Of a DNA stretch of 64,000 nucleotides, positions 35,617 to 43,676 are shown piece after piece; the stretch's first letter is position 1, and each line of letters opens with the position of its first letter. This DNA is from Peribacillus sp044761985 (lineage in GTDB: Bacteria > Bacillota > Bacilli > Bacillales > DSM-1321): positions 248,001 to 312,000 of the forward strand of contig NZ_JBIWDK010000001.1 in NCBI RefSeq assembly GCF_044761985.1. Direction: 5' to 3'. The notes under the pieces are model-generated. The model was given only the letters and a program-made list of their open reading frames with translations, ran no database searches and was not told the origin of the DNA. Made by a program: the position numbers and the translations under genes.

Positions 35617-35940
35617 ATGTACATTGAATGGACAGATAGAGCAGCCGAAAAACTTTCCGATAAAATACAGGGAAAAGAAGGACATTTACAGTTGAAATAT
35701 GATACAGATGGCTGTGGTTGCGTAGTAAGTGGCGTGACAGCTCTTTGGCTCGTTGACGAGCTTGAGGAGGATAATCAAAAAGTGGAGACCAATGGAGTTC
35801 CCCTTTATGTCGAAAAATCTAAAATGATTTTTCTCGATGATATCATGACAATAGACTTTGTGGTCGAAGCAAACTGCTTTCAGCTAAAAAGCCCGAATCA
35901 AATCTTGAATCCAAGGATGAGTTACTTTAATAAACTCTAA
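35617..35940 (+). CDS. yqkB: Iron-sulfur cluster biosynthesis (HesB/IscA-like) protein YqkB
   Basis: 107 residues of the Fe-S_biosyn fold. It contains LKYDTDGCGCVVSGV with a CGC pair but lacks the C-terminal CGCG motif of true A-type carriers, so it may not carry clusters in the usual way. ATG 35617 follows GGGGGA six bases upstream. A TATAAT lies at 35581-35586. Its position just before the yqkD homologue matches B. subtilis yqkB. Confidence 0.85.
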   Translation: MYIEWTDRAAEKLSDKIQGKEGHLQLKYDTDGCGCVVSGVTALWLVDELEEDNQKVETNGVPLYVEKSKMIFLDDIMTIDFVVEANCFQLKSPNQILNPRMSYFNKL

Positions 35941-35945
35941 AAAAA

Positions 35946-35985
35946 GCAAAGGGAGAATCCCGATAGTCGTGGGATTCTCCCTTTG
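35946..35985. terminator. Bidirectional terminator between yqkB and yqkD
   Basis: AAAGGGAGAATCCC / GGGATTCTCCCTTT, a 14-base perfect stem between convergent genes. Confidence 0.9.
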
Positions 35986-35986
35986 T

Positions 35987-36895
35987 CTATTTCAATACAA
36001 GCTGTTCGAGAAATTGGTCGATCCGTTCCTCATATTCCTTGGGATTAGCATTATATGATTGTGCGTGAGCCCCGTTTTTTGCGAGGTAAAGTTGTTTTGG
36101 TCCTTTTTTTGCTTCATATAATTCAAGTGTCATGGAGGCGGGAATGAAAGTATCAGGTTCACTGTGAATGAACAGCACTGGTTTTTCGATAGTACTAATG
36201 AAATCTATCGGTGATACTTCGTTCGTCCAATATCCATCACGAAGTTTGATGAACATGCGCCCAAGTGGAAAGATGGACCAGGTTGGAAAAGGGATTTCCA
36301 TGCCGATTTGATGTTGAATTTGCTTTTCAAAATTGGAAAATGGACAATCGGCAATATAAAAATCTGCTCCATCTTCAAGCATGCCCGCATATAGAAGAAG
36401 GGTCACAGCCCCCATGGATTCACCATGAATGCCGAAGAAAAGATCTGAACCTTTACGTTTTTTTAACTCGTCAATCACGGCTTTCAAGTCGAATTTTTCA
36501 TAATGTCCATAGCTGCTTGTTTTCCCACCGGAGTCTCCATGACGACGGTGATCGTAGATGACCGCATTGAATCCACGCTTAAGGAAAATGTTCATGTACT
36601 TGATCGAGTTCGTTTTATTTTCTGTCACGCCGTGAGCAATAATGATCCACTTATTCGTAGGATGTGGTTCAATAAACATGCATTTCAAGGAATACCCAGA
36701 TGGAGAAGGTACCCAGATTTCGCTTTTAGGCAGGGTATCAAAATCCTCTTGAATGAACCGTTTAGCCAAGACTTCACGATCTTTGATGAAATCATCTTCC
36801 TTCTTCTTCATGTACATGAGCCGATTAGAAAAATAAATACCGATGCCGACCATATACGTCAAGATGCCGGCAATTGCGAGACCCCATTTTTTCAT
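35987..36895 (-). CDS. yqkD: Alpha/beta hydrolase YqkD
   Basis: 302 residues. An N-terminal membrane span (about 5-25) precedes the hydrolase fold, so it is likely a membrane-anchored enzyme. The nucleophile elbow is HGESMGAV, with the acid and histidine regions in HSEPDTFIP and KNGAHAQSY. The substrate is unknown; ester hydrolysis is inferred. AAGGAGG precedes ATG. Confidence 0.88.
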   Translation of the reverse strand: MKKWGLAIAGILTYMVGIGIYFSNRLMYMKKKEDDFIKDREVLAKRFIQEDFDTLPKSEIWVPSPSGYSLKCMFIEPHPTNKWIIIAHGVTENKTNSIKYMNIFLKRGFNAVIYDHRRHGDSGGKTSSYGHYEKFDLKAVIDELKKRKGSDLFFGIHGESMGAVTLLLYAGMLEDGADFYIADCPFSNFEKQIQHQIGMEIPFPTWSIFPLGRMFIKLRDGYWTNEVSPIDFISTIEKPVLFIHSEPDTFIPASMTLELYEAKKGPKQLYLAKNGAHAQSYNANPKEYEERIDQFLEQLVLK

Positions 36896-36983
36896 GGTGA
36901 ACCTCCTTGTTTTTAGTTTATTTTACCATGTTGAAAAATAAGAAAATACTGTTAAGAAATCGTCACGGGTAAAACCGGAGTCA

Positions 36984-36992
36984 TGGTATAAT
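36984..36992 (+). promoter_or_regulatory. Extended -10 promoter for yqkE
   Basis: TGGTATAAT, 28 bases before the gene. Confidence 0.5.
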
Positions 36993-37019
36993 AATGTATA
37001 ATGTCAGGGGGTTTTAAGG

Positions 37020-37283
37020 ATGAAAAAGAAACAGCCGCGCAATCAAAATCAAAGTAAAAAGCAAGAAAAAGAAGCATCGTCATCATTGAAACTTGGTGAT
37101 ATGCTCAATCAAGATATCATGTCGCAGCTTCGCCAAAAACAAAAAGAATTAAACGATGCGGAACAAGAGAAGAGAGCAGCAGAAGAAGAAAAGAAACGTC
37201 AAGAAAGAAAACAGCGTGAGAAAAATAAATCATTCGAAGAGCTGTTGGGTGAAAGTGATCTTAACTGGAAAAACTATAAATGA
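37020..37283 (+). CDS. yqkE: YqkE-like small charged protein (DUF3886)
   Basis: 87 residues, extremely rich in Lys, Glu and Gln. It has a basic N-terminus (MKKKQPRNQNQSKKQ), a conserved LKLGDMLNQDIMSQLRQKQKE segment in parts, then a single charged helix/coiled coil and a conserved SFEELLGESDLNWKNYK end. Function unknown. GGGGG lies ahead of the ATG. Confidence 0.82.
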   Translation: MKKKQPRNQNQSKKQEKEASSSLKLGDMLNQDIMSQLRQKQKELNDAEQEKRAAEEEKKRQERKQREKNKSFEELLGESDLNWKNYK

Positions 37284-37534
37284 TTTTAAAGAAATCGGGA
37301 TGTTTATTATGACCCGACCAAAAAAACTATAAATGGAAAGCATCTTCGTTGGTACCCATGTACTTATAACGGGGATGTTTTTGTATGAAGAAAATGACAT
37401 GGAACAAATTAAATTCCTTCGTAATTCTGTTTGGATGGCCGAATCGCTTTATTTTATAAAGCATAACGATTATATTAAAAGTAAGTTTGATAGGTACCCG
37501 CTTATCGAATGGACTACTATTAGTTGGTGATGAA
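37284..37534. other. Region between yqkE and ohrR
   Basis: The 14-base direct repeat AAAAACTATAAATG occurs at the end of yqkE (37269-37282) and again at 37322-37335. A 65-codon frame starting at the second copy (37333-37530) has no ribosome site. No OhrR operator is seen here. Confidence 0.4.
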
Positions 37535-37972
37535 ATGGAAAAAAGAATAGAATCTGTACTGGAAAATCAACTATGCTTCCTTCTATATGCAAATTCGAGG
37601 GAAATGACCAAGAAGTATAAACCACTACTTACCAAACTTAACGTAACGTATCCTCAATATCTCGTTCTGCTTTTACTATGGGAGCAAGACACGCTTACAG
37701 TGAAGAAATTAGGGGAGTTACTTGCACTTGATTCAGGAACGCTCACTCCCATGTTGAAACGGATGGAGCAGAATGGGCTCATTGTTCGTGAACGGTCCAC
37801 TAAAGATGAAAGGTCTGTCATGATTCAGCTGACTCGAAAGGGACTTGATTTAAGGGAAGAAGCCTGTTTCATTCCTGAACGCATTTCGGATATGTCCGGT
37901 GAAGATAAGCAAGTGGTTGAGGATTTGAAAGCGTCGCTGCTTCAACTATTAAAAACCTTGCAAGCACTTTGA
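37535..37972 (+). CDS. ohrR: Organic hydroperoxide-sensing repressor OhrR (MarR family)
   Basis: 145 residues. It has a MarR-type winged helix (LTVKKLGELLALDSGTLTPMLKRM) and an N-terminal sensor Cys14 in ENQLCFLLYA, corresponding to B. subtilis Cys15, whose oxidation by organic peroxides releases DNA. ATG 37535 has only a weak GGTGATG ahead but gives the family start. It is convergent with ohr, whose promoter carries a matching operator. The first ~16 codons of the longer frame do not resemble the family. Confidence 0.92.
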   Translation: MEKRIESVLENQLCFLLYANSREMTKKYKPLLTKLNVTYPQYLVLLLLWEQDTLTVKKLGELLALDSGTLTPMLKRMEQNGLIVRERSTKDERSVMIQLTRKGLDLREEACFIPERISDMSGEDKQVVEDLKASLLQLLKTLQAL

Positions 37973-37978
37973 AGGAAT

Positions 37979-38019
37979 AGAAAAACGCCTGGGTTCACTT
38001 CAAACCCAAGCGTTTTTTT
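37979..38019. terminator. Terminator between ohrR and ohr
   Basis: AAAAACGC.TGGGTT / AACCCA.GCGTTTTT stem with one mismatch, A-run on one side and T-run on the other, so usable in both directions. Confidence 0.88.
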
Positions 38020-38030
38020 GTGAAATTGCT

Positions 38031-38456
38031 TTATTCTACTTCAATTTCAATAGCAACATCCACATTGCCGTTGATTGCTTTTGAATAAGGGCACATTTGG
38101 TGAGCTTTATGAACGAAAGTTTCAAATGAATTTTTATCGATTCCTGATCCCTTTACGACTAATGTTACAGCCAAGCTGTATTGATGCATATCACCCATCA
38201 ATAAACTGACATTGGCTGTGACGTTTGAAGTAAATGTAGCACCTTCAATCTTTCCAACCGATTGTAAAGCACTATCAAAACAAGCCGCATATCCTGCTGC
38301 AAAAAGCTGTTCAGGATTTGAAGCTTCAGGCATCTGTTTAGCCCTTGGCGTTCCGGGCATTGCAATATCAACCGTAAAGTTTCCATCAGCTGAAATGGCC
38401 GTTCCTTCTCTTCCTCCATCAACTGTTACGGACGTCGTAAATAGTGTTTTTGTCAT
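38031..38456 (-). CDS. ohr: Organic hydroperoxide resistance protein Ohr (OsmC/Ohr family)
   Basis: 141 residues, the usual Ohr length. Both catalytic cysteines are present: Cys59 in AAGYAACFDSAL and Cys122 in AHQMCPYSKA. It is a dimeric thiol peroxidase reducing organic hydroperoxides. GGGGAGA precedes ATG. Its promoter is overlapped by an OhrR operator, so induction by peroxides via the neighbouring repressor is expected. Confidence 0.95.
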   Translation of the reverse strand: MTKTLFTTSVTVDGGREGTAISADGNFTVDIAMPGTPRAKQMPEASNPEQLFAAGYAACFDSALQSVGKIEGATFTSNVTANVSLLMGDMHQYSLAVTLVVKGSGIDKNSFETFVHKAHQMCPYSKAINGNVDVAIEIEVE

Positions 38457-38491
38457 TGTTTATCTCCCCAATCTTTTCATTTAGATTGTGC

Positions 38492-38504
38492 ACAATTGAA
38501 TTGT
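38492..38504 (-). promoter_or_regulatory. OhrR operator at the ohr promoter
   Basis: ACAATT-G-AATTGT is a perfect palindrome around one central base and matches the known TACAATT/AATTGTA OhrR site. Confidence 0.85.
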
Positions 38505-38528
38505 ATAATATCAATTGAGAAATAGCAA
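38500..38528 (-). promoter_or_regulatory. Sigma-A promoter for ohr
   Basis: On the minus strand TTGCTA (38528-38523), 17-base spacer, TACAAT (38505-38500). The -10 is part of the OhrR operator, explaining repression by occlusion. Confidence 0.8.
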
Positions 38529-38612
38529 CAGAAAAGATCTTAGAAAGAACTCACCCTACACTTTTGCAGCTGAGTTATTTAAAAGTGTAGGGTATGACTC
38601 CCGGAATAAAAA

Positions 38613-38651
38613 AAAGCTATCCAACCGTAGGTGTACGGAAAGGATAGCTTT
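38613..38651 (-). terminator. Terminator after yqkF
   Basis: AAAGCTATCC / GGATAGCTTT ten-base stem; on the minus strand it is followed by a long T-run. Confidence 0.88.
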
Positions 38652-38695
38652 ACAGAGAAATGATTGCTAGTCTTTAAAGGGTGTTCAGGTTAGAT

Positions 38696-39604
38696 TTATT
38701 CCCGGTGGTTTGCATATTTGCTTGCTTTGGTGAGTTGCTTCAACAGATCAAGTTCATCTTTTGAAAGAGAAGGGCTGTTGTAAGCCTGACAGTTTTCGCG
38801 AAGCTGTTGCACCGTGCTCGCCCCTGCTATGGCAGATGCAACGCTTTGGTTCGATAATACATATTGCAGAGCCACAGCATTCAGCTTCTTGCCGGAAATC
38901 TTCTCTTTTAATTGTGGAAGTAAGTCCTTGAGTGCTTGATAGCTATAGTCGAGGTAGCCGTCCTCACTAGCCTTGTTAAGCATTTTTTCACTTAGCAGCC
39001 CTTTGGCAAGAGGGCCCCGAGCAATGATGCTGACCTGCTTATCGTCCAAAAGTGGCATCCACTCCTCCGGACGGCGGTCCAGCAGGCTGTACTGCATCAT
39101 CACGGAATCAATATTTGAATTCTCGACAAATGCCTTAATTACATTGGGCCGAATCGATGATATTCCATAGTACCGAATCAAACCTTCTTTTTTTAAGTCC
39201 TCGAAGGCTTCAATCGTTTCCTCCAAATTATCTTCAATCGTACCGCCATGCAGCTGATAGAGGTCAATATAGTCGGTGCCTAGTCTCTTTAGACTATCTT
39301 TTACGGCCGTCTTGATATAGTCACCAGATGGATCCCAGCTCCAGCCTTCTTTATTTTCCGTCCAGCGGTTTCCGACTTTCGTTGCTATGTACACTTGATC
39401 GCGAACTGGCTTTAGGCTTTCTCCCACAATTTCCTCGTTCACTCCAAAATCATATAAGTCAGCGGTGTCGAAGTAATTGATGCCTTCATGTAAAGCAGCC
39501 TTCACAATTTCGGCTGCCTTTTTTTGATCGGTTCCCAAAGACATGCATCCAAGTCCAATTTCGGATACAAGCAAATCCGAATTTCCTAATCTGCGTTTTT
39601 TCAT
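38696..39604 (-). CDS. yqkF: Aldo/keto reductase YqkF
   Basis: 302 residues, AKR (beta/alpha)8 barrel. The catalytic tetrad is recognisable: Asp in FDTADLYDFG with Tyr, Lys in IATKVGNRW, His in YQLHGG. The C-terminal cofactor segment is AIAGASTVQQLREN. It reduces carbonyls with NADPH; the natural substrate is unknown. AGGAGAGG precedes ATG. Position and type correspond to B. subtilis yqkF. Confidence 0.92.
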   Translation of the reverse strand: MKKRRLGNSDLLVSEIGLGCMSLGTDQKKAAEIVKAALHEGINYFDTADLYDFGVNEEIVGESLKPVRDQVYIATKVGNRWTENKEGWSWDPSGDYIKTAVKDSLKRLGTDYIDLYQLHGGTIEDNLEETIEAFEDLKKEGLIRYYGISSIRPNVIKAFVENSNIDSVMMQYSLLDRRPEEWMPLLDDKQVSIIARGPLAKGLLSEKMLNKASEDGYLDYSYQALKDLLPQLKEKISGKKLNAVALQYVLSNQSVASAIAGASTVQQLRENCQAYNSPSLSKDELDLLKQLTKASKYANHRE

Positions 39605-39661
39605 GTTATCCTCTCCTTTATATCTTCATTGTAAAGGAGGAATCATTTTCACTCAAAGATT

Positions 39662-39820
39662 TCACTTGATCCTTTTTAAGGGGTGAGGTTCTTGTCGATG
39701 GATATCTGCAATCCAGTCATTGACATAAACATAGTCACTTTGTAGACTTTTGAGTTTTTGAACAATCTCCCAACTCTTTCCGGAGAAAACAATGCCATTT
39801 TCGAACACATGAATTTTCAT
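39662..39820 (-). CDS. Small protein of unknown function (52 residues)
   Basis: 52 codons with GGAGGGCG ahead of ATG. Product begins MKIHVFENGIVFSG, has alternating hydrophobic/polar pattern suggesting a small alpha/beta fold (SWEIVQKLKSL helix, DYVYVNDWIADI strand/helix) and ends in a basic tail. It is not hydrophobic enough for a membrane span. I do not recognise the family. It lies between yqkF and nudF and is divergent from nudF. Confidence 0.6.
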   Translation of the reverse strand: MKIHVFENGIVFSGKSWEIVQKLKSLQSDYVYVNDWIADIHRQEPHPLKRIK

Positions 39821-39895
39821 CAAATCGCCCTCCATCTCTAGTATGGTAAAATGTATGAAGAATCATGCTGTAATTAGAACAGAGGAGTGGACAAG

Positions 39896-40447
39896 TTGAA
39901 AAAATTCGAAGAGAAAACATTATCAAGCAAAAAGATATTCACGGGTAAAGTAATCAATTTACAAGTGGATGATGTCGAGCTTCCTGATGGGAAAACGAGT
40001 AAACGAGAAATCATCAAGCATCCCGGGGCAGTCGCAATCATCGCTCTTACAGCTGAAGATAAGATCATCATGGTCGAACAGTACCGTAAAGCGTTGGAGA
40101 GAAGCCTGGTTGAAATTCCAGCAGGTAAGCTTGAAAAAGGGGAGGAACCCGTTCGGTCGGCAGAACGTGAACTTGAGGAAGAGACGGGCTATGAATGTGA
40201 AAGAATGGAGCATATCATCTCTTTTTATACGTCTCCAGGCTTTGCGGATGAGCTAGTCCATCTCTATTTGGCCCACAATTTGAAAAAGAAAAAAGATGCG
40301 GCACCATTGGATGAAGATGAGTTTGTCGAGGTGATCGAGCTGACATTGAAGGAAGCTCAAAACTATCTGGATGAAGGGAAGATCCAAGATGCCAAAACGG
40401 CCTACGCCGTACAATATTTGCAGTTGAAAAAGGCGTTGAATGAATAA
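39896..40447 (+). CDS. nudF: ADP-ribose pyrophosphatase NudF
   Basis: 183 residues, Nudix hydrolase. Nudix box with GKLEKGEEP and RELEEETGYE, preceded by VEIPAG and followed by YTSPGFADE, typical of ADP-ribose pyrophosphatases. It hydrolyses ADP-ribose to AMP and ribose 5-phosphate. TTG 39896 is chosen because GAGGAG ends eight bases upstream and it matches the family start (M-K-x-x-E-E-K-T); GTG 39887 overlaps that site. The next gene starts with no gap after its stop. Confidence 0.92.
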   Translation: MKKFEEKTLSSKKIFTGKVINLQVDDVELPDGKTSKREIIKHPGAVAIIALTAEDKIIMVEQYRKALERSLVEIPAGKLEKGEEPVRSAERELEEETGYECERMEHIISFYTSPGFADELVHLYLAHNLKKKKDAAPLDEDEFVEVIELTLKEAQNYLDEGKIQDAKTAYAVQYLQLKKALNE

Positions 40448-41617
40448 ATGAAAGAATACTATGCTGATTTCCATATTCATATCGGCAGGACGAGAAGTGG
40501 GAAGGCGGTTAAGATCACCGGAGCTAAAACGTTGACCTTCAGCAACATAATCGAAGTGGCAAGCGAACGAAAAGGGCTCGATATGATAGGGGTTATAGAC
40601 TGCCATTCTCCTGAGGTTATTGAAGAGATAGAAGCTGGAATTCACAATGGGGAAATTACGGAAATGGAGGGTGGCGGACTTCATTATCGGAACCTCACCA
40701 TCATCCCAGGGTCGGAAATTGAAATATATGACCACAATTGCCATGGACCGATTCATGTTCTTGCCTATTTTCCAAATATGGAAGTGATGAAGAGGTTTTC
40801 ATCATGGATGAGTAATTATGTGAAAAATATTACGTTGAGTTCCCAGAGGATTTATTGTGACGGGCGAAAGTTGCAAGAAATAGTCAAATCCCTTGGAGGG
40901 CTGTTCATCCCTGCGCATGTTTTCACCCCCTTTAAAAGCTTGTACGGTAAAGGCGTAAAGGAAAGCCTGGCGGAAGTGTTCGATCCGAAGCTCATTGATG
41001 CCATCGAACTTGGTTTAAGCTCGGATACCTATTTGGTGGAGGACATAAAAGAATTGAAATCGTATACCTTCCTGACGAATTCGGATGCCCACTCCCTTGG
41101 AAAGATAGCCCGTGAATATCAAATGCTATTGCTTCAAGAACCGAGTTTTACAGAGTTGGAAAAAGCGCTTAAGGAAGAAGAAGGTCGTAAAGTGACAGCC
41201 AATTATGGATTGAATCCCTTATTGGGTAAATATCATCAAACCGTTTGTGGAAGTTGCCTTCATAAAATGGCCATAAATGCTGAGGCATGCAGTGAATGCG
41301 GAGGCAAGAAGATCATTAAGGGAGTTTCCACACGTATTGCCGAATTATCCGTTTCTGGAAAAGGGGAGGAAAAGAGGTCCCGTCCGCAGTATATTCATCA
41401 GGTTCCGCTTGATTTCATTCCGGGCCTTGGCCCGAAGTCCATGGACAGACTGTTGGGGGCCTTCGGAACAGAGATGAATATCCTTCATGAGGTGAGTCTC
41501 GAACAGCTTTCAGAGGTCGTTCCATTGAAATTAGCCCACTTTATAGATTCCGCAAGAAAAGGGATATTGGGTTTTGATGCAGGAGGAGGCGGCAAATATG
41601 GGAAAGTTAAGATGTGA
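40448..41617 (+). CDS. Endonuclease Q-like deaminated-DNA endonuclease (PHP + Zn + HhH)
   Basis: 389 residues. The N-terminal PHP metal-dependent domain has DFHIHIGRT, GVIDCHSPEV, GSEIEIY, IPAHVFTPF and NSDAHSLG metal-ligand blocks. A four-cysteine zinc site follows (Cys267, Cys270, Cys281, Cys284), then a helix-hairpin-helix DNA-binding segment (DFIPGLGPKSMDRLLG). This order is that of EndoQ, which nicks 5' of uracil, hypoxanthine, xanthine and abasic sites; EndoQ is known from Thermococcales and a few bacilli. ATG 40448 abuts the nudF stop, so the two are one operon. Confidence 0.87.
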   Translation: MKEYYADFHIHIGRTRSGKAVKITGAKTLTFSNIIEVASERKGLDMIGVIDCHSPEVIEEIEAGIHNGEITEMEGGGLHYRNLTIIPGSEIEIYDHNCHGPIHVLAYFPNMEVMKRFSSWMSNYVKNITLSSQRIYCDGRKLQEIVKSLGGLFIPAHVFTPFKSLYGKGVKESLAEVFDPKLIDAIELGLSSDTYLVEDIKELKSYTFLTNSDAHSLGKIAREYQMLLLQEPSFTELEKALKEEEGRKVTANYGLNPLLGKYHQTVCGSCLHKMAINAEACSECGGKKIIKGVSTRIAELSVSGKGEEKRSRPQYIHQVPLDFIPGLGPKSMDRLLGAFGTEMNILHEVSLEQLSEVVPLKLAHFIDSARKGILGFDAGGGGKYGKVKM

Positions 41618-41975
41618 TAACACAGGATTTCCCGATATAAACTTTTCAAAAGGCATTTCTAGATGGAAGTGCCTTTTGTGCTTGTTATAGATATCACTTG
41701 GTAGCCATTAGTCTTTTTGTGAAATAGAAAAGGGATTCATTTAACACTTTGTATAATGACTAAAAAGCCAGGAAGTTACACAATAGGAATAGGAAATAAA
41801 TCATAATAAGGAAGTGACACGAATATAGGCGCAACATGAAGGCGTAAACTCGCGACTGAAATTCCGAGTTTAATTATCTGAGTATTTTGTGAGTTTGTGG
41901 GTGACGGATTACATAAAGGAAATGCTTCACCCCTACATTATATAGTAAAATCTCGAACAATTAGGAGGAGTTATA
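41618..41975. other. Intergenic region and leader upstream of mmsA
   Basis: After the terminator at 41648-41680 there is no gene. A TATAAT box lies near 41752 without a clear -35, and an inverted repeat TAAACTCG / CGAGTTTA (41845-41852, 41865-41872) could fold in an mmsA leader. Function of the repeat is unknown. Confidence 0.4.
41648..41680 (+). terminator. Terminator after the nudF-endoQ operon
   Basis: AAAAGGCA.TTC / GAA.TGCCTTTT stem ending in a short T-run. Confidence 0.8.
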
Positions 41976-43496
41976 ATGACTGAAACAATAAAAGTAAAAG
42001 AATTATCTCATTTTATAGGCGGTCAAATGGTTGCAGGGCAAAACGGGAGATTTTCGGATGTATTCAATCCCTCAAGTGGAGAAGTCATTGCGAAAGTACC
42101 GTTAGCTTCGATTGAAGAAGTAAAGGGAGCCATTGATAAAGCCAAAGCTGCATTTCCCGCTTGGCGTGACATGTCCGTAGCAAGGCGTGCGGATATAGTG
42201 ATCAAGTTTCGTAACTTGCTTACGGAACATACAGATGCCCTAATTGATCTGATTTGTACAGAGAGCGGTAAAACGGCAGAAGATGCAAAGGGCGAGATTA
42301 CCCGTGGAATAGAATCTGTGGACCTTGCCATTGGAGCGCCCCATTTAGTGAAAGGGGAATATTCCGTCAACGTCGGTGGACAGATCAATGTCTATTCGGC
42401 GAAGTACCCACTTGGCGTCGTAGCAGCCATTTCTCCATTCAACTTCCCGATCATGGTGCCACTGGCCCAGACGAGCATGGCAATTGCTGTAGGCAATGCA
42501 GTCATTCTGAAAGCTTCGGAGCGAGTTCCAATGACAGCTTTATTCGTGAGTGAATTATGGAAGAAAGCAGGATTGCCGGACGGTATTTGGACCGTTATCA
42601 ATGGTGATAAGGACGCTGTCAATGAATTATTGAGAAATCCAGAAGTGGAGGCAATCTCCTTCGTGGGCTCTACGCCGGTGGCTCAATATATTTATGAGAC
42701 GGGAGCGAAACATGGTAAGCGTGTGACGGCTCTTGGTGGCGGGAAGAACAATATGGTTGTCATGCCTGATGCGGATTTAGAACAAGTGGCAAACTCTTTT
42801 ATTGGAGCTGCATATGGAGCTGCATCCCAGCGTTGCATGGCCATTTCAACGCTCATGCCTGTTGGAGAAGAAACAGGGGATCGTTTAATAAAGATTTTAA
42901 AAGAAAAAATCGGCGCATTGAAAGTGGGCTCTTACACAGACCGGGAAGTTGACTTCGGACCTGTTATATCCCAACAATCAAAAGAGTCGGTAATTGCGGC
43001 GATTGACAAGAGCATTGAAGAAGGTGCAACGGTAGTGTGTGATGGACGGGAATTAGACATCGTGAAAGAATCCAGAGGTTTCTTTGTCGGCCCGACATTA
43101 ATTGACCATGTAAAGCCAGGAATGGATATATATGAACAGGAAGTGTTCGGACCCGCCCGTAATGTTGTTCGGGTCGCTTCACTAGAAGAAGCGATTAAGC
43201 TGATCAACGAACATGAGTTAGGGAATGGTGTCACCATTTTCACCAATGATGGAGCGGCAGCTCGGAAATTCACAACGGAAATTGACGTTGGGATGGTAGG
43301 AGTTAATGTCCCGATTCCAATCCCTGTCGGCTACCATAATTTTGCTGGATTTAAAGGGTCTAGATTCGGTGAAGGTCATATGTTCGGACCAGACCAAGCC
43401 CGTTTCTTTACAAAAACAAAAACTGTCTCAGAACGATGGTTGACATCGTCCGCCAATACGGGGTCGACATTTGCCTTTCCAAGCAATAATGATTGA
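41976..43496 (+). CDS. mmsA: Methylmalonate-semialdehyde dehydrogenase (CoA-acylating)
   Basis: 506 residues, aldehyde dehydrogenase superfamily. Catalytic Cys287 is in ASQRCMA; the NAD site is around FVGSTPVAQYIYETG and LGGGKNNMVVMPDA replaces the usual catalytic-Glu context, as in MMSDH. It converts methylmalonate semialdehyde to propionyl-CoA in valine and thymine catabolism (also called IolA in the inositol route). No iol genes are nearby; the bkd, mut and mce genes in the same window favour valine breakdown. AGGAGG precedes ATG. Confidence 0.92.
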   Translation: MTETIKVKELSHFIGGQMVAGQNGRFSDVFNPSSGEVIAKVPLASIEEVKGAIDKAKAAFPAWRDMSVARRADIVIKFRNLLTEHTDALIDLICTESGKTAEDAKGEITRGIESVDLAIGAPHLVKGEYSVNVGGQINVYSAKYPLGVVAAISPFNFPIMVPLAQTSMAIAVGNAVILKASERVPMTALFVSELWKKAGLPDGIWTVINGDKDAVNELLRNPEVEAISFVGSTPVAQYIYETGAKHGKRVTALGGGKNNMVVMPDADLEQVANSFIGAAYGAASQRCMAISTLMPVGEETGDRLIKILKEKIGALKVGSYTDREVDFGPVISQQSKESVIAAIDKSIEEGATVVCDGRELDIVKESRGFFVGPTLIDHVKPGMDIYEQEVFGPARNVVRVASLEEAIKLINEHELGNGVTIFTNDGAAARKFTTEIDVGMVGVNVPIPIPVGYHNFAGFKGSRFGEGHMFGPDQARFFTKTKTVSERWLTSSANTGSTFAFPSNND

Positions 43497-43508
43497 AGAT
43501 TGAAATAC

Positions 43509-43541
43509 AAAGAATCCCGGAAACTATTTTAGGGATTCTTT
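43509..43541 (+). terminator. Terminator after mmsA
   Basis: AAAGAATCCC / GGGATTCTTT ten-base stem. Confidence 0.8.
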
Positions 43542-43634
43542 AAATCCTTTTAATAAAGCTTCATAGAAAGAGAGTTAATTGGAACGTAAAGTATGGAAAG
43601 CCAAAGAGGAGTTTTGCTTTTTAAAGCTAATGGA

Positions 43635-43676
43635 GAGAGTCCTGACAGGGAAAATTGATGCTGCCAGGGCTCTTTT
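43635..43676 (+). terminator. Second hairpin with T-run downstream of mmsA
   Basis: AGAG.CCTG.CAG / CTG.CAGG.CTCT arms with TTTTT on the plus-strand side. It lies directly beside the convergent acetyltransferase stop. Confidence 0.6.

Noticed and set aside
37333..37530. 65-codon frame between yqkE and ohrR
   Set aside because: No ribosome site, begins in a direct repeat and overlaps the region just ahead of ohrR.
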